Positions 25,088 through 33,043 of a DNA stretch of 39,690 nt are shown here, one piece after another. The notes below the pieces were generated by a model. It searched no databases. It was not told the DNA's origin and saw only the letters and a program-made list of their open reading frames with translations. The DNA is from Candidatus Woesearchaeota archaeon (lineage in GTDB: Archaea > Nanobdellota > Nanobdellia > SCGC-AAA011-G17 > JACQNH01). The position numbers were made by a program, and so were the translations under genes. Numbering within the stretch: the stretch's first letter is position 1; every line of letters begins with the position of its first letter. The stretch spans positions 1 to 39,690 of the forward strand of contig JACQNH010000005.1 in the NCBI GenBank assembly GCA_016203175.1, in the 5' to 3' direction.

Positions 25088-27580
25088 CTAAGTTCTAAAA
25101 AATATCAACAAATCTTCAGAAGCTATATTATTCAAATCAATACAATGCAAAATATAAAAATAATATTTATTAGGTTCCAATTTAATATTTACATCACATT
25201 CAGATTTATCAGCAGCCTTAATATAAATACAACTTCCAGGATGAATATTAGCAGGTGGTGGAACAGCAATCAAAGCGTTTATCTTACCAGGATCCTTTAT
25301 TAAATCCTTAGAAATATCTATAAAATTGCAGCCCAAAACAGCCTTATCAATCTTAACATTCAATTTATTTTCATTAACATCAACTTTCTTATTTTGATTC
25401 ACATCTTCAATCAAAGGCAATGCGCTATCAGGCTTTTTTTCAATAGCAATAGTTAAAAATTCAGTTTTTATAGTACTTTTTTCACCCAAACAAACAATAT
25501 TAACTTTTAATAATCTGTCCTTTGGACTATAAGGTATCAATAAATTTCCATTATGCTCCAAACTAAAATCATCAGAAATTCTTAACATTTGATTAAATTT
25601 ATCTTCGGCATTGTAACTGTATCTGCAAATTGCATTCTTAGAAGTTGTTAAAGATATTGGAATTGAAATTGAATTCCATGAAACTAATTGATTTTGTTGA
25701 GGTTCATTTATAATAATATTTAATTCATCTTCTTCGCTTCTAACACAGCTGGCATTTCCATTAAATACAAATTTACAAACAGGATTTAAAGCTATACAAG
25801 AATCTTCTGTACACCTTTCAAATTCATTTTTCTTAATAATACAATCCTCGCATTCTTTTAAAGCAAATAATTCTTTCTTACATTCATAAGTATCTGATTT
25901 TGAGAACATTTTAAATAAATCTTCATTATTTACATTACAGTTATCCTTAAAAAAATTAATAGCATTTGGATTCAAAATAGAAGTATAAATTAAACTTGCG
26001 CATAAAGAAGGTTGTTTTAAATTAGTTAATATTAAGGGTTTCTTAGCAGCAGAACAAGAGCCTAAAGATTCACATTCTTCTTTATTGCACGCATTTGCTT
26101 TTTCATCTTCACCTTTTCCACATTCATTGCACAATTGTGGATTGTTTGGGGGGTACAATGGCAAACAATCAATATTACTATCTATACTTGAATCAGAAGG
26201 AACAACCTTGCATAAACCCTTATTTAAACATTCATTAACACCACATTGAGAGCTTGTAACTTTTCTATTGTTTGGTTCTAAATACAATAATAAATCTGTT
26301 TCAACCTTAGGCTCACCGCATTTAATACAGCTTTGATAGTCATTTAATACCTTTTTATTATTATGGCAAACTCTTAACCTATCAATCCCCAAAGCCTCCG
26401 ATTTTACTTCACCATTTTGACAAGACAACAAATAATGCTCGCCATCAGGACTAGATCTAAAAGAACATGCATTTGTATAAGGCACCATATTTAAATTTCT
26501 AACCCCTAAATCATCATTAATATTTACATTACAATTATTATTGGAAATTTCAACATTACACTGCCTTAAATTATCATCATTTAAATTAGAATACAAATCA
26601 ACATTAAAAGAAGAAAAACTATTCCCCAATTCAGTGCTCAAAACAGTTAAACAATTATCTTTGCTAACAATTTTTAATTCAGATCCTTGAGCTATAGAAC
26701 AACAACCTAATTTGCAATCTTCAACTTGATTGCAATCTTGTTGAGTTTTTTGACCATCACAATTTTCAAAATTTTGCCTGCATAATCCATCTTTTGAGAT
26801 ACAACAGCCATTTTTTAATTTATTCACAGAAAAAACAGGATCGTAAACAGCAAAATAAAAAGTCCCATTATTTTTAGATTCCAATTGAAAAATCTCATAA
26901 TCGCTATTAATCCTATCAAATTTAGTATAAAACCCGCTTCCCTTAATGTTTTTAAAATTTCTCAAAGTTAAACTTAAATCAAAATCTTCAGAGTTAATCA
27001 ATGAATTTACTCTATCACTTGCGATCTTTAAAAAATTATTTAATTCGCTTGAAATTGTAATCCTAAAATTCTTAACTTCATTTACAGTTCCCTTAAATAA
27101 AATCAAATCCTGTGAAAAATCAAAATCCACACTTTTATCATTAATTTTTACATCAACAGTGTAGCTTGTAAAATTAACTTTAAAACCAGCACTTATAAAA
27201 CCTTTAATATCTTCATAGCACTTTCTAACAGTTTGGTTATTTTCAATTTCACTTTTTAAAGAGTTTTCAATAAAACTAATTTGAGGAACATAATTTTTAT
27301 AATCTGAATCTAAAAATAAACTTATATCTCTAAAACCATAAATTATTTTGTTATTAATATTTACATAACCTCCATTATTATTCAACCCATTAAAAATATC
27401 TTTAACCCTGCTTTCCAAACATTTTATTAAAAAAGTTTCAACCTGCTCTATTGTAGTTGTAGTAATTATTTTAGAAGGAGCCTCTTCCCCACCTCTTCTT
27501 ATAGTAAATAAAAAAGCAAATATAATTAAAACAATTACCCCTAAAGCTATAAATATCGTTGCCTGTCCTCTTTTTTGCAT
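25088..27580 (-). CDS. Large Cys-rich surface protein with prepilin-like N terminus
   Basis: 830 aa. The start MQKRGQATIFIALGVIVLI resembles archaeal class III prepilins: a short basic leader, cleavage after KRG, then Q and a hydrophobic helix, which would give a type-IV-pilin-like membrane anchor. The ectodomain has about 42 cysteines, clustered at about 255-300 (GCCISKDGLCRQNFENC) and about 410-610 with EGF-like spacing, so it should be disulfide-rich. Glu/Asn-rich beta regions follow. No C-terminal anchor. Function unknown; adhesion or partner binding is likely. Confidence 0.78.
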   Translation of the reverse strand: MQKRGQATIFIALGVIVLIIFAFLFTIRRGGEEAPSKIITTTTIEQVETFLIKCLESRVKDIFNGLNNNGGYVNINNKIIYGFRDISLFLDSDYKNYVPQISFIENSLKSEIENNQTVRKCYEDIKGFISAGFKVNFTSYTVDVKINDKSVDFDFSQDLILFKGTVNEVKNFRITISSELNNFLKIASDRVNSLINSEDFDLSLTLRNFKNIKGSGFYTKFDRINSDYEIFQLESKNNGTFYFAVYDPVFSVNKLKNGCCISKDGLCRQNFENCDGQKTQQDCNQVEDCKLGCCSIAQGSELKIVSKDNCLTVLSTELGNSFSSFNVDLYSNLNDDNLRQCNVEISNNNCNVNINDDLGVRNLNMVPYTNACSFRSSPDGEHYLLSCQNGEVKSEALGIDRLRVCHNNKKVLNDYQSCIKCGEPKVETDLLLYLEPNNRKVTSSQCGVNECLNKGLCKVVPSDSSIDSNIDCLPLYPPNNPQLCNECGKGEDEKANACNKEECESLGSCSAAKKPLILTNLKQPSLCASLIYTSILNPNAINFFKDNCNVNNEDLFKMFSKSDTYECKKELFALKECEDCIIKKNEFERCTEDSCIALNPVCKFVFNGNASCVRSEEDELNIIINEPQQNQLVSWNSISIPISLTTSKNAICRYSYNAEDKFNQMLRISDDFSLEHNGNLLIPYSPKDRLLKVNIVCLGEKSTIKTEFLTIAIEKKPDSALPLIEDVNQNKKVDVNENKLNVKIDKAVLGCNFIDISKDLIKDPGKINALIAVPPPANIHPGSCIYIKAADKSECDVNIKLEPNKYYFYILHCIDLNNIASEDLLIFFRT

Positions 27581-27655
27581 ATTATTCCTATATTTAGTTT
27601 ATTTAAATAAATTACTAAAGAAAGGATTTAAAAATCTAGTTTAATCCAATAAATT

Positions 27656-28726
27656 ATGGCAAATATAAAATTTCAAAATACAATACAAGTCCTAAAACAG
27701 GAACCTTTAGCCTCATGCTCAGGCGAATTTCCAAAAGACTGGAGGGTTAAAAATTATCTAGAAAACAATCAAGAAGTTGACATTACTTTAGATGCAAGAA
27801 AAAAAGAATTAATCCAACAAGGTTATAGGTTAATTGGCAATCATTCTGCAATTAAAGTCTGCCATTATTGCAAAGAAGCTATTAGAGGTAAAAATGTCTG
27901 CTATAAAAATACATTCTATGGGATTAAAAGTTGGCAGTGCATTCAAGCCTCAGTTACATTAGATTTCTGCAATTTAAGATGCGAATGGTGTTGGAGAAAT
28001 ATAGAATATAACTTTCCAAAAAATACAGAATTTAAAGATCCTCCAGATTTTATTGTAGACGGATTCATTAAAGCGCATACACAAATCCTAAAAGGTTTCC
28101 AAGGCAATGAAAACGCAGATCAAATAAGAGTAAAAGAATCTCAAAAACCAAGGCATATTGCATTAAGCTTAACAAGAGATGCCTGCATGTATCCTCGCTT
28201 GCCAGAATTAATAGAAGAGATTCATGCTAAAAATATGACTTCTTTCTTAGTTACAAATGGTACATTTCCGAATATGGTTGAAAAATTAATTTCCCATCAA
28301 CCAACACAGATTTACATTACCCTACCAGCTCCAAATGAAGGATTATATAACAAAGCCTGTAGACCATTCGCAGAAGGAGACTGGCAAAAAATTCTAAAAT
28401 CACTAAAACTTTTACATAACTTCCAAAGAAGTGTTATCAGAATGACACTAGCAAAGGGGATGAATATGTTTTACCCAGAACAATATGCAGAGATTATAAA
28501 AGATATAGATTTCGATTTTTTAGAATTAAAATCAGCAATGCCAGTAGGCCCTGCCCAATACAGAATGACTTTAGACAATATGCCATTTCATGAGGAAATA
28601 GTTCAATTTGCAAAAGAAGTTGGTAAAATAGCAGGTTTAGAAATCAGAGATGAAAAGAAAGATTCGAGAGTAGTTTTAATGACTCACAAAGGAAAAGAAA
28701 GGAAAAGATTTTTAGATTTGGGTTAG
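27656..28726 (+). CDS. taw1: 4-demethylwyosine synthase (Taw1/TYW1)
   Basis: A radical SAM enzyme that adds two carbons from pyruvate to 1-methylguanosine-37 of tRNA-Phe, giving 4-demethylwyosine. The SAM cluster is Cys105-x3-Cys109-x2-Cys112 (DFCNLRCEWCWRN). Cys69/Cys72 (CHYC), Cys82 and Cys95 may hold the second cluster used in this family. Also present are HIALSLTRDACMYPRLPEL and AYLRMTL-like elements (VIRMTLAKGMN). 356 aa is the archaeal length. The methyltransferase and later wyosine genes are not in the window. It overlaps the next convergent gene by 15 bp. Confidence 0.92.
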   Translation: MANIKFQNTIQVLKQEPLASCSGEFPKDWRVKNYLENNQEVDITLDARKKELIQQGYRLIGNHSAIKVCHYCKEAIRGKNVCYKNTFYGIKSWQCIQASVTLDFCNLRCEWCWRNIEYNFPKNTEFKDPPDFIVDGFIKAHTQILKGFQGNENADQIRVKESQKPRHIALSLTRDACMYPRLPELIEEIHAKNMTSFLVTNGTFPNMVEKLISHQPTQIYITLPAPNEGLYNKACRPFAEGDWQKILKSLKLLHNFQRSVIRMTLAKGMNMFYPEQYAEIIKDIDFDFLELKSAMPVGPAQYRMTLDNMPFHEEIVQFAKEVGKIAGLEIRDEKKDSRVVLMTHKGKERKRFLDLG

Positions 28727-28882
28727 CTTCTTAATTATATTTTCCACAAAATCATCATACTTTACTTCAGCAGCTAACAATCTCAAATCTTCAGTTAATT
28801 TCTCATTTCTATGGATTTCCTCTAAATGCTTCTTCAAAACCTTTCTTATCAACTCTTTTTCTTCTTTTTTTAGTTCTGTCAT
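28712..28882 (-). CDS. 56-aa helical mini-protein
   Basis: Starts at an ATG with a TATA box (TTTATAAAT on the reverse strand, about 28896-28905) about 20-25 bp upstream. Glu/Lys-rich amphipathic helix throughout, ending IIKKLTQI. It overlaps the 3' end of taw1 on the other strand. I recognise no family, but codon quality and promoter support a real gene. Confidence 0.55.
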   Translation of the reverse strand: MTELKKEEKELIRKVLKKHLEEIHRNEKLTEDLRLLAAEVKYDDFVENIIKKLTQI

Positions 28883-28912
28883 ATTTAACTTAAAATTTAT
28901 AAATATTTAAAT

Positions 28913-29512
28913 CTATTCTTTCTGTTTCAAAACAACAAATCTTCCAACTCTACCTGGATTTAAAATTAATGTATTTTTGTACAATTGTTTTTTCCCACCA
29001 GTTTCGTGTAAATGACCGCAAACATGTAACAAAGGTTCATATTTTTCAATAAATTTAGAAAAAGATCTACATCCCCTATGCCCAGAGTTTATTTTATCAA
29101 CTTCAGTACCATAAGGGGGAGCATGAGTAACTAAAATTATTTTTTTATTCTCTAACTCATCTTTAACATCTTCAACAAAATCCTCAAATTCTTTTTCTCT
29201 TTCAGTAAACCCCCCACCCCCATAACCAATAACTAAAAAATCTCCGATCTTCAATAATCTTTTATGCGCATAATGAATATTTTTAAATTCCTTGCAAAAA
29301 CTTTTTAATTCAGCATCACTCTCATGATTACCAGGAATTAAAATAAAAGGTTTTTTAAAAGCATTAAACTGCCTTAAAATAGCTTCTTGAGCATTACCCC
29401 AAACTGAAAAGTCCCCAGCACATATAATCAAATCAGCATTTTCAGCCTTTTCCTTAATAATCTTAAAAGCCTTGGCACTTGCATGCATATCCACAAAACA
29501 TAAAATTCTCAT
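28913..29512 (-). CDS. Calcineurin-like metallophosphoesterase
   Basis: 199 aa with the complete two-metal site: Asp8 and His10 (DMH), Asp34 (AGDF), Asn62-His63 (GNHES), His130 (THAPPY) and His167/His169 (GHLH). Such enzymes hydrolyse phosphomono- or diesters, for example nucleotides or cyclic nucleotides; the substrate cannot be named. Cytoplasmic, no signal. The reverse-strand TATA is about 25-30 bp before the ATG. Confidence 0.88.
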   Translation of the reverse strand: MRILCFVDMHASAKAFKIIKEKAENADLIICAGDFSVWGNAQEAILRQFNAFKKPFILIPGNHESDAELKSFCKEFKNIHYAHKRLLKIGDFLVIGYGGGGFTEREKEFEDFVEDVKDELENKKIILVTHAPPYGTEVDKINSGHRGCRSFSKFIEKYEPLLHVCGHLHETGGKKQLYKNTLILNPGRVGRFVVLKQKE

Positions 29513-29598
29513 AGAAATTCAATTAAAACTCTAATTTTTATTACTTTTGGTTTATCAAAAAACACAATCTTTAATAATCCAATAATTATATAAAAATC

Positions 29599-29868
29599 AT
29601 GAAAAAAGAGCAGATTAGTGTCAAAAAAACAGCACTTACATTCGGGTTAACACTAGCAATAATTCATGTTATTTGGGTAATTCTAGTTGCAATTGGTCTA
29701 GCTAAACCCTTAGTCGATCTAAAATTCAGACTTCATTTTATCTCAATGCCCTTTGGTTTAGAACCTTTTAATATTGTAACAGCCATAGGACTAATTATAT
29801 TCGTATTTATAGTAGGCTATATAATTGGTGCAATATTCGGATTTGTCTGGAATAAATTACAAGATTAA
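29599..29868 (+). CDS. Small two-helix membrane protein
   Basis: 89 aa with two hydrophobic helices (residues about 12-35 and 59-84) around a polar loop containing KFRLHFISMPFG, and short charged ends. Resembles small archaeal membrane proteins of the DUF5676 type, but I cannot confirm this. The TATA-like TTTAATAATCC at about 29570 fits a leaderless start. Function unknown. Confidence 0.6.
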   Translation: MKKEQISVKKTALTFGLTLAIIHVIWVILVAIGLAKPLVDLKFRLHFISMPFGLEPFNIVTAIGLIIFVFIVGYIIGAIFGFVWNKLQD

Positions 29869-29907
29869 ACGTAAAATTTATTAACTTCAATGTTTCTACT
29901 TTAAACA

Positions 29908-30141
29908 ATGAAAAAATTATTTTTAATATTATTAGTTGTAATATTAATTTCTATTATCTCTCAAACTACTTTAGCTTACAGATATTCGTCTTATTACAAT
30001 TATAACGATCCACATAAATATTCCAAATTCAGATCACCATTTTATGGATCTTATCACTCACATTTCCACATGCCACAATATTACCCATACCAATACTACC
30101 CACAACCAATTTTCGTTTATCATTACTCAAAATATTATTAA
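29908..30141 (+). CDS. Secreted Tyr-rich mini-protein
   Basis: 77 aa: signal peptide (MKKLFLILLVVILISIISQ, cleavage after TTLA) and a mature chain of about 54 residues with 17 tyrosines (31%), five His and many Pro. Repeated YY and YP pairs. No Cys. Such composition suits an adhesive, aggregating or metal-binding surface peptide. It ends two bases before the DUF460 gene, so it is probably co-transcribed. I recognise no family. Confidence 0.6.
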   Translation: MKKLFLILLVVILISIISQTTLAYRYSSYYNYNDPHKYSKFRSPFYGSYHSHFHMPQYYPYQYYPQPIFVYHYSKYY

Positions 30142-30143
30142 AA

Positions 30144-31271
30144 ATGCGAGACTTACTAATAGTAGGAGTTGACCCAGGAACTACAACAGCTTATGCTATT
30201 CTAGACCTAGATGGAAATTTACTAAAATTAAAAAGTTCAAAGCAATTAAGCTTAAGCACATTAATAACAGAAGTTACAAATGAAGGTAAAGTTCTAGCAG
30301 TTGGCTGTGACGTATCAAACATTCCAAGTTTTGTTTATAAATTTGCTACAAAATTAAATGCAATTATTGTCAAACCAGATTTTGATTATAAAGTCGGATT
30401 AAAACAAAGAATGACAAAAGAGTTCAAAGTAAGAGACGACCATCAAAGAGATGCTTTAGCAGCAGCCTTAAATGCTTTTAAAGAATTTAAAGAAACATTT
30501 GATAAAATAGACAAAGAATTAAAAGATCTAGGAAAAGAGCATTTAAATTCCCAAGTAAAAGAGATTTGTATTAAAAATAAATTAAATGTTACAGATGCAA
30601 TTAATCTTTTAGAAACACCAGAAATTAAACAAGAAAAAAAGAAAATAAAAAAACAAGTTTTAAATTACAATAAAGCAAATGATTTGATTAGAATTATCAA
30701 AAAACAAAACAAAGAATTACAAAGAAAATTAAGTTTTATGCAGTTTAAATACCAAAATACATTAAAATTAATAGATAAGAAGGTAGAGGAAAGAATTAAA
30801 AAATCTCAAATAATTTCAGAATTAAATTCAAAATCATTTAGAGAAGAATTATTAAAAAAAGAAATAGAAATAAAAAATTTAAAAGAAAAGATAAACAAAT
30901 TAAATAACACTTTATTAAATTCAAATGAAAAGATAATAGCACAAAAATTTAAAAATCTTAACTTTGGAAATTACTCTGAAAAAGTTATTTATGTAGAAAA
31001 TCCTAATGTTTACTCTGAAAAGTGTTTAAACTCTTGTAAAGGGAAAGTTCTAATTTATAAAGAAAAACCTTTAAATTACTTAACAAAAAAGAATATCTCA
31101 TTTATTAATAAAGAAGATTGTTTAGTAGAAGAATTTGAAGAATTTATACTCGTAGATAAAAACAAGCTTAATAACCTAATTAATAGTTCAAATTTAATTG
31201 AAAATCTAATTGAAGACTATAAGCAAGAAAGGCAAAATAAAGCCTTTAAAGAGCTTTTAAAGAACGAATAG
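30144..31271 (+). CDS. DUF460 protein (RNase H-like domain with coiled coil)
   Basis: 375 aa. Residues 1 to about 115 are the RNase H/RuvC-like DUF460 domain: VGVDPGTTTAYAI (Asp10) and the closing DDHQRDALAAAL (Asp99, His100, Asp103). A helical linker and a long coiled coil (about 185-270) follow, then a small C-terminal domain. Relatives are usually 600 aa or more, so this is a short form with a reduced middle. Its role in archaea is undefined; a structure-specific nuclease or nucleic-acid-binding protein is likely. Confidence 0.8.
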   Translation: MRDLLIVGVDPGTTTAYAILDLDGNLLKLKSSKQLSLSTLITEVTNEGKVLAVGCDVSNIPSFVYKFATKLNAIIVKPDFDYKVGLKQRMTKEFKVRDDHQRDALAAALNAFKEFKETFDKIDKELKDLGKEHLNSQVKEICIKNKLNVTDAINLLETPEIKQEKKKIKKQVLNYNKANDLIRIIKKQNKELQRKLSFMQFKYQNTLKLIDKKVEERIKKSQIISELNSKSFREELLKKEIEIKNLKEKINKLNNTLLNSNEKIIAQKFKNLNFGNYSEKVIYVENPNVYSEKCLNSCKGKVLIYKEKPLNYLTKKNISFINKEDCLVEEFEEFILVDKNKLNNLINSSNLIENLIEDYKQERQNKAFKELLKNE

Positions 31272-31320
31272 TCATCTTTATATATAAGTTTAAATCCTTT
31301 CTAAAAAGAGGAAGAAAAAA

Positions 31321-31569
31321 GTGGCAATAGGTGACTGGTTTTTAGCAAGAAGCGAAGCATTTAGGTATCTTTTATCAAAATTTTCAGAACATAAATCAGA
31401 GACTATGAAATCTTTTAACAAAGTAAAAAATGAAAATAAGATTATAATTAAAAAGATAAAAGATCATGACGATGCAATTAATAATTTTGGAAGAATAATA
31501 AAAGAATTAAGATCAAAAGGCATCGTTTTAGAAGAGTCTACATCTAGAATTATAAAAAGAAAGAGATAA
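31321..31569 (+). CDS. 82-aa Lys-rich helical protein
   Basis: Begins at GTG with GAGGAAG just upstream and a TATA-like TTATATATAAG at about 31277. Sequence MAIGDWFLARSEAFRYL is followed by Lys/Glu heptads (coiled coil about residues 25-70) and a basic end. No signal or membrane segment. I recognise no family; a nucleic-acid-binding coiled-coil protein is possible. Confidence 0.6.
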   Translation: MAIGDWFLARSEAFRYLLSKFSEHKSETMKSFNKVKNENKIIIKKIKDHDDAINNFGRIIKELRSKGIVLEESTSRIIKRKR

Positions 31570-31631
31570 TTAACCTACAAAATTTCTGAAAAACCTTCAA
31601 AACAGTATTTAAAGAAGTAAAAATTTTAACA

Positions 31632-31680
31632 AAAAAGTTGTAGAAACTTTCAGTTTATTTAGTAGTATTTCCAACTTTTT
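31632..31680 (+). ncRNA. Candidate small structured RNA
   Basis: In the 218-bp gene-free stretch 31570-31787. AAAAAGTTG (31632-31640) pairs perfectly with CAACTTTTT (31672-31680), enclosing an inner hairpin (AAACT-TTC-AGTTT, about 31644-31656). A TATA-like TATTTAAA (31606-31613) lies about 26 bp before the 5' arm, and the 3' arm is itself a T5 run that could end transcription. So promoter, fold and terminator line up. No C/D or H/ACA box is seen. Not confirmed; it could be a DNA palindrome. Confidence 0.3.
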
Positions 31681-31754
31681 GACAGCAGATTATATTAAAC
31701 ACATCAACTATAACATATTAGGCTGAAAAATTTAAGGCGAAACATTTATATATA

Positions 31755-31787
31755 AGTTTATATAAAAATTAATATAGGTGTATATAA
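31755..31787 (+). promoter_or_regulatory. Promoter of the wHTH-RelE pair
   Basis: TTTATATAAAA (about 31757-31767) lies about 25 bp before the ATG at 31788, with further TATATAA-like copies at about 31749 and 31781. The repeats may also be operator sites for the wHTH protein. Confidence 0.45.
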
Positions 31788-32042
31788 ATGAAAATAATAC
31801 ATTATCCAAGCCTTAAAACAGTGTTAATGGTAGAAAAAGTACTAAAGAATGCAGAAACAATAATTTCAAGAGAAGAACTAAAACATAGGCTACCTAAAAA
31901 AATCATGCACCAAACATTAAACCTAATATTAAGATATCTTGAGGAAAAAGGAATGATTCTAGATAGTCACAAAGGCATTCTATGGACATATAATCCCAGC
32001 CCTAAATTAAAAAAAGCAATAAAACAAGGGCTGGAGATTTAG
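31788..32042 (+). CDS. Winged-helix antitoxin-like protein
   Basis: 84 aa; a compact wHTH fold (SREELKHRLPKKIMHQTLNLILRYLEEKGMI, about residues 29-58) with a wing ending WTYNPSPKLKKAIKQGLEI. The HYPSLKTVLMVE start is an archaeal pattern I recognise from small wHTH proteins. It is directly followed (1-bp gap) by a RelE-like gene, so it is probably the DNA-binding antitoxin. The wHTH in place of the usual RelB/AbrB fold is uncommon. Confidence 0.7.
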   Translation: MKIIHYPSLKTVLMVEKVLKNAETIISREELKHRLPKKIMHQTLNLILRYLEEKGMILDSHKGILWTYNPSPKLKKAIKQGLEI

Positions 32043-32043
32043 A

Positions 32044-32418
32044 ATGTATAGAGGGAAGGAAGTAAAGGTTATATTATCTGAAGAAACAAAAGGAGTTTAT
32101 AATGAACTAAAACAAATCGTTGAAAAAGAATTAAAAAAGAAAATTAGCAGTTCTTTCCACCAAACTTTATTAAGGTCAATAGAAAGAGTTAAAGACTTAT
32201 TAAAAGAAAATCCTTTTGCAGGGGATCAAATTAAGAAAAGACAAATTCCTTTAAAATATATAATTAAATATGGGGCCAATAATCTATGGAGAATAGAATT
32301 AGCAGACAGATGGAGATTAATTTATACAATAACTGGAAATCAAATAGAAATAATTAATTTTATTGTGGATATTTTTAATCATAAAGACTACGATAAAGTT
32401 TTTGGGTATAAACATTAA
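32044..32418 (+). CDS. RelE/ParE-family toxin-like protein
   Basis: 124 aa; the C-terminal half has the RelE core pattern: WRIELADRWRLIYTI, then IINFIVDIFNHKDYDKVFGY, with basic residues suited to mRNA binding. RelE toxins cut mRNA in the ribosome; related ParE blocks gyrase. An upstream helical part (about residues 15-60) is longer than in minimal RelE. Operon with the wHTH gene (1-bp gap). No known RelB antitoxin is adjacent. Active-site residues cannot be confirmed by eye. Confidence 0.75.
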   Translation: MYRGKEVKVILSEETKGVYNELKQIVEKELKKKISSSFHQTLLRSIERVKDLLKENPFAGDQIKKRQIPLKYIIKYGANNLWRIELADRWRLIYTITGNQIEIINFIVDIFNHKDYDKVFGYKH

Positions 32419-32475
32419 AGAAATATTACAGAATCTAGAATTTCTCTATGCGGTTAGTATACAAGAAGTATCTAA

Positions 32476-32498
32476 TTGGTCAGACACTGTCTGGTCAA
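32476..32498. repeat. 23-bp imperfect palindrome
   Basis: TTGGTCAGAC (32476-32485), ACT, GTCTGGTCAA (32489-32498) form a 10-bp stem with two G-T wobbles. It lies in the 127 bp between the RelE-like gene and the convergent wHTH regulator. No T-run follows, so a terminator is unlikely. Confidence 0.35.
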
Positions 32499-32545
32499 TT
32501 GTCATGGAGCCATATGTTGAACTATTAAACATCAAAGAAAATTAA

Positions 32546-32989
32546 TTACTTTAAAGCACCAAAATATTCTCTAACCCTTTCAACTATATTAGGAATTAAA
32601 TACTTCTCCAATCTTTCCTTAAATATCTCCTCTAAATTCATTCCTTCAAACAACCTATAACCTTCTTGATTCTTCTCAATTAACCCCAAATCCTTCAATC
32701 TTTTTAACTGCCTTCTAATATTGCTTTCAGCCGCTCCCAATAAAGATAATTTATGTTCTTTTCTTAAATCTTCAACTTTTAATTTAATGTCCTCACTTCT
32801 CACAGCTTCCTTAGAATTAATTAATAATAGTAATATATCAACAATTATATCCCTACTATCCCCGGGCTGTAATAAACCAACACTTAAACATAATTTCTTA
32901 ACAAAATTCCTTTTATTGCTTAAATCAGGCTTTTCATATTTTCTTAAAGTCACCTCTGCCAATGGAATATCTTTTGAAACCTTACTCAT
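32546..32989 (-). CDS. Winged-helix regulator
   Basis: 147 aa: an N-terminal extension (LAEVTLRKYEKPDLSNKRN), then an all-helical middle and a wHTH (RSEDIKLKVEDL to LKDLGLIEKNQEGYRL, about residues 60-113), ending with an amphipathic helix (VERVREYFGAL). Likely a DNA-binding transcription factor; I cannot name a family. Divergent from the HtrA gene with a shared palindromic TATA. Confidence 0.7.
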   Translation of the reverse strand: MSKVSKDIPLAEVTLRKYEKPDLSNKRNFVKKLCLSVGLLQPGDSRDIIVDILLLLINSKEAVRSEDIKLKVEDLRKEHKLSLLGAAESNIRRQLKRLKDLGLIEKNQEGYRLFEGMNLEEIFKERLEKYLIPNIVERVREYFGALK

Positions 32990-33007
32990 CTATTAAACTA
33001 TTTAAAG

Positions 33008-33019
33008 TTAAATATTTAA
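33008..33019. promoter_or_regulatory. Palindromic TATA shared by divergent genes
   Basis: TTAAATATTTAA is a perfect 12-bp palindrome, centred 25 bp from the ATG at 32989 and 30 bp from the ATG at 33044. It can serve as a TATA box in both directions, so the wHTH gene and the protease gene may be expressed together or in competition. Confidence 0.5.
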
Positions 33020-33043
33020 ACCTTTTCTAATAGCTATTTTAAA

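Noticed and set aside
32363..32545. Reading frame overlapping the RelE end
   Set aside because: Most of it is out of frame with the toxin, it has no ribosome site, and it contains the palindrome at 32476-32498.
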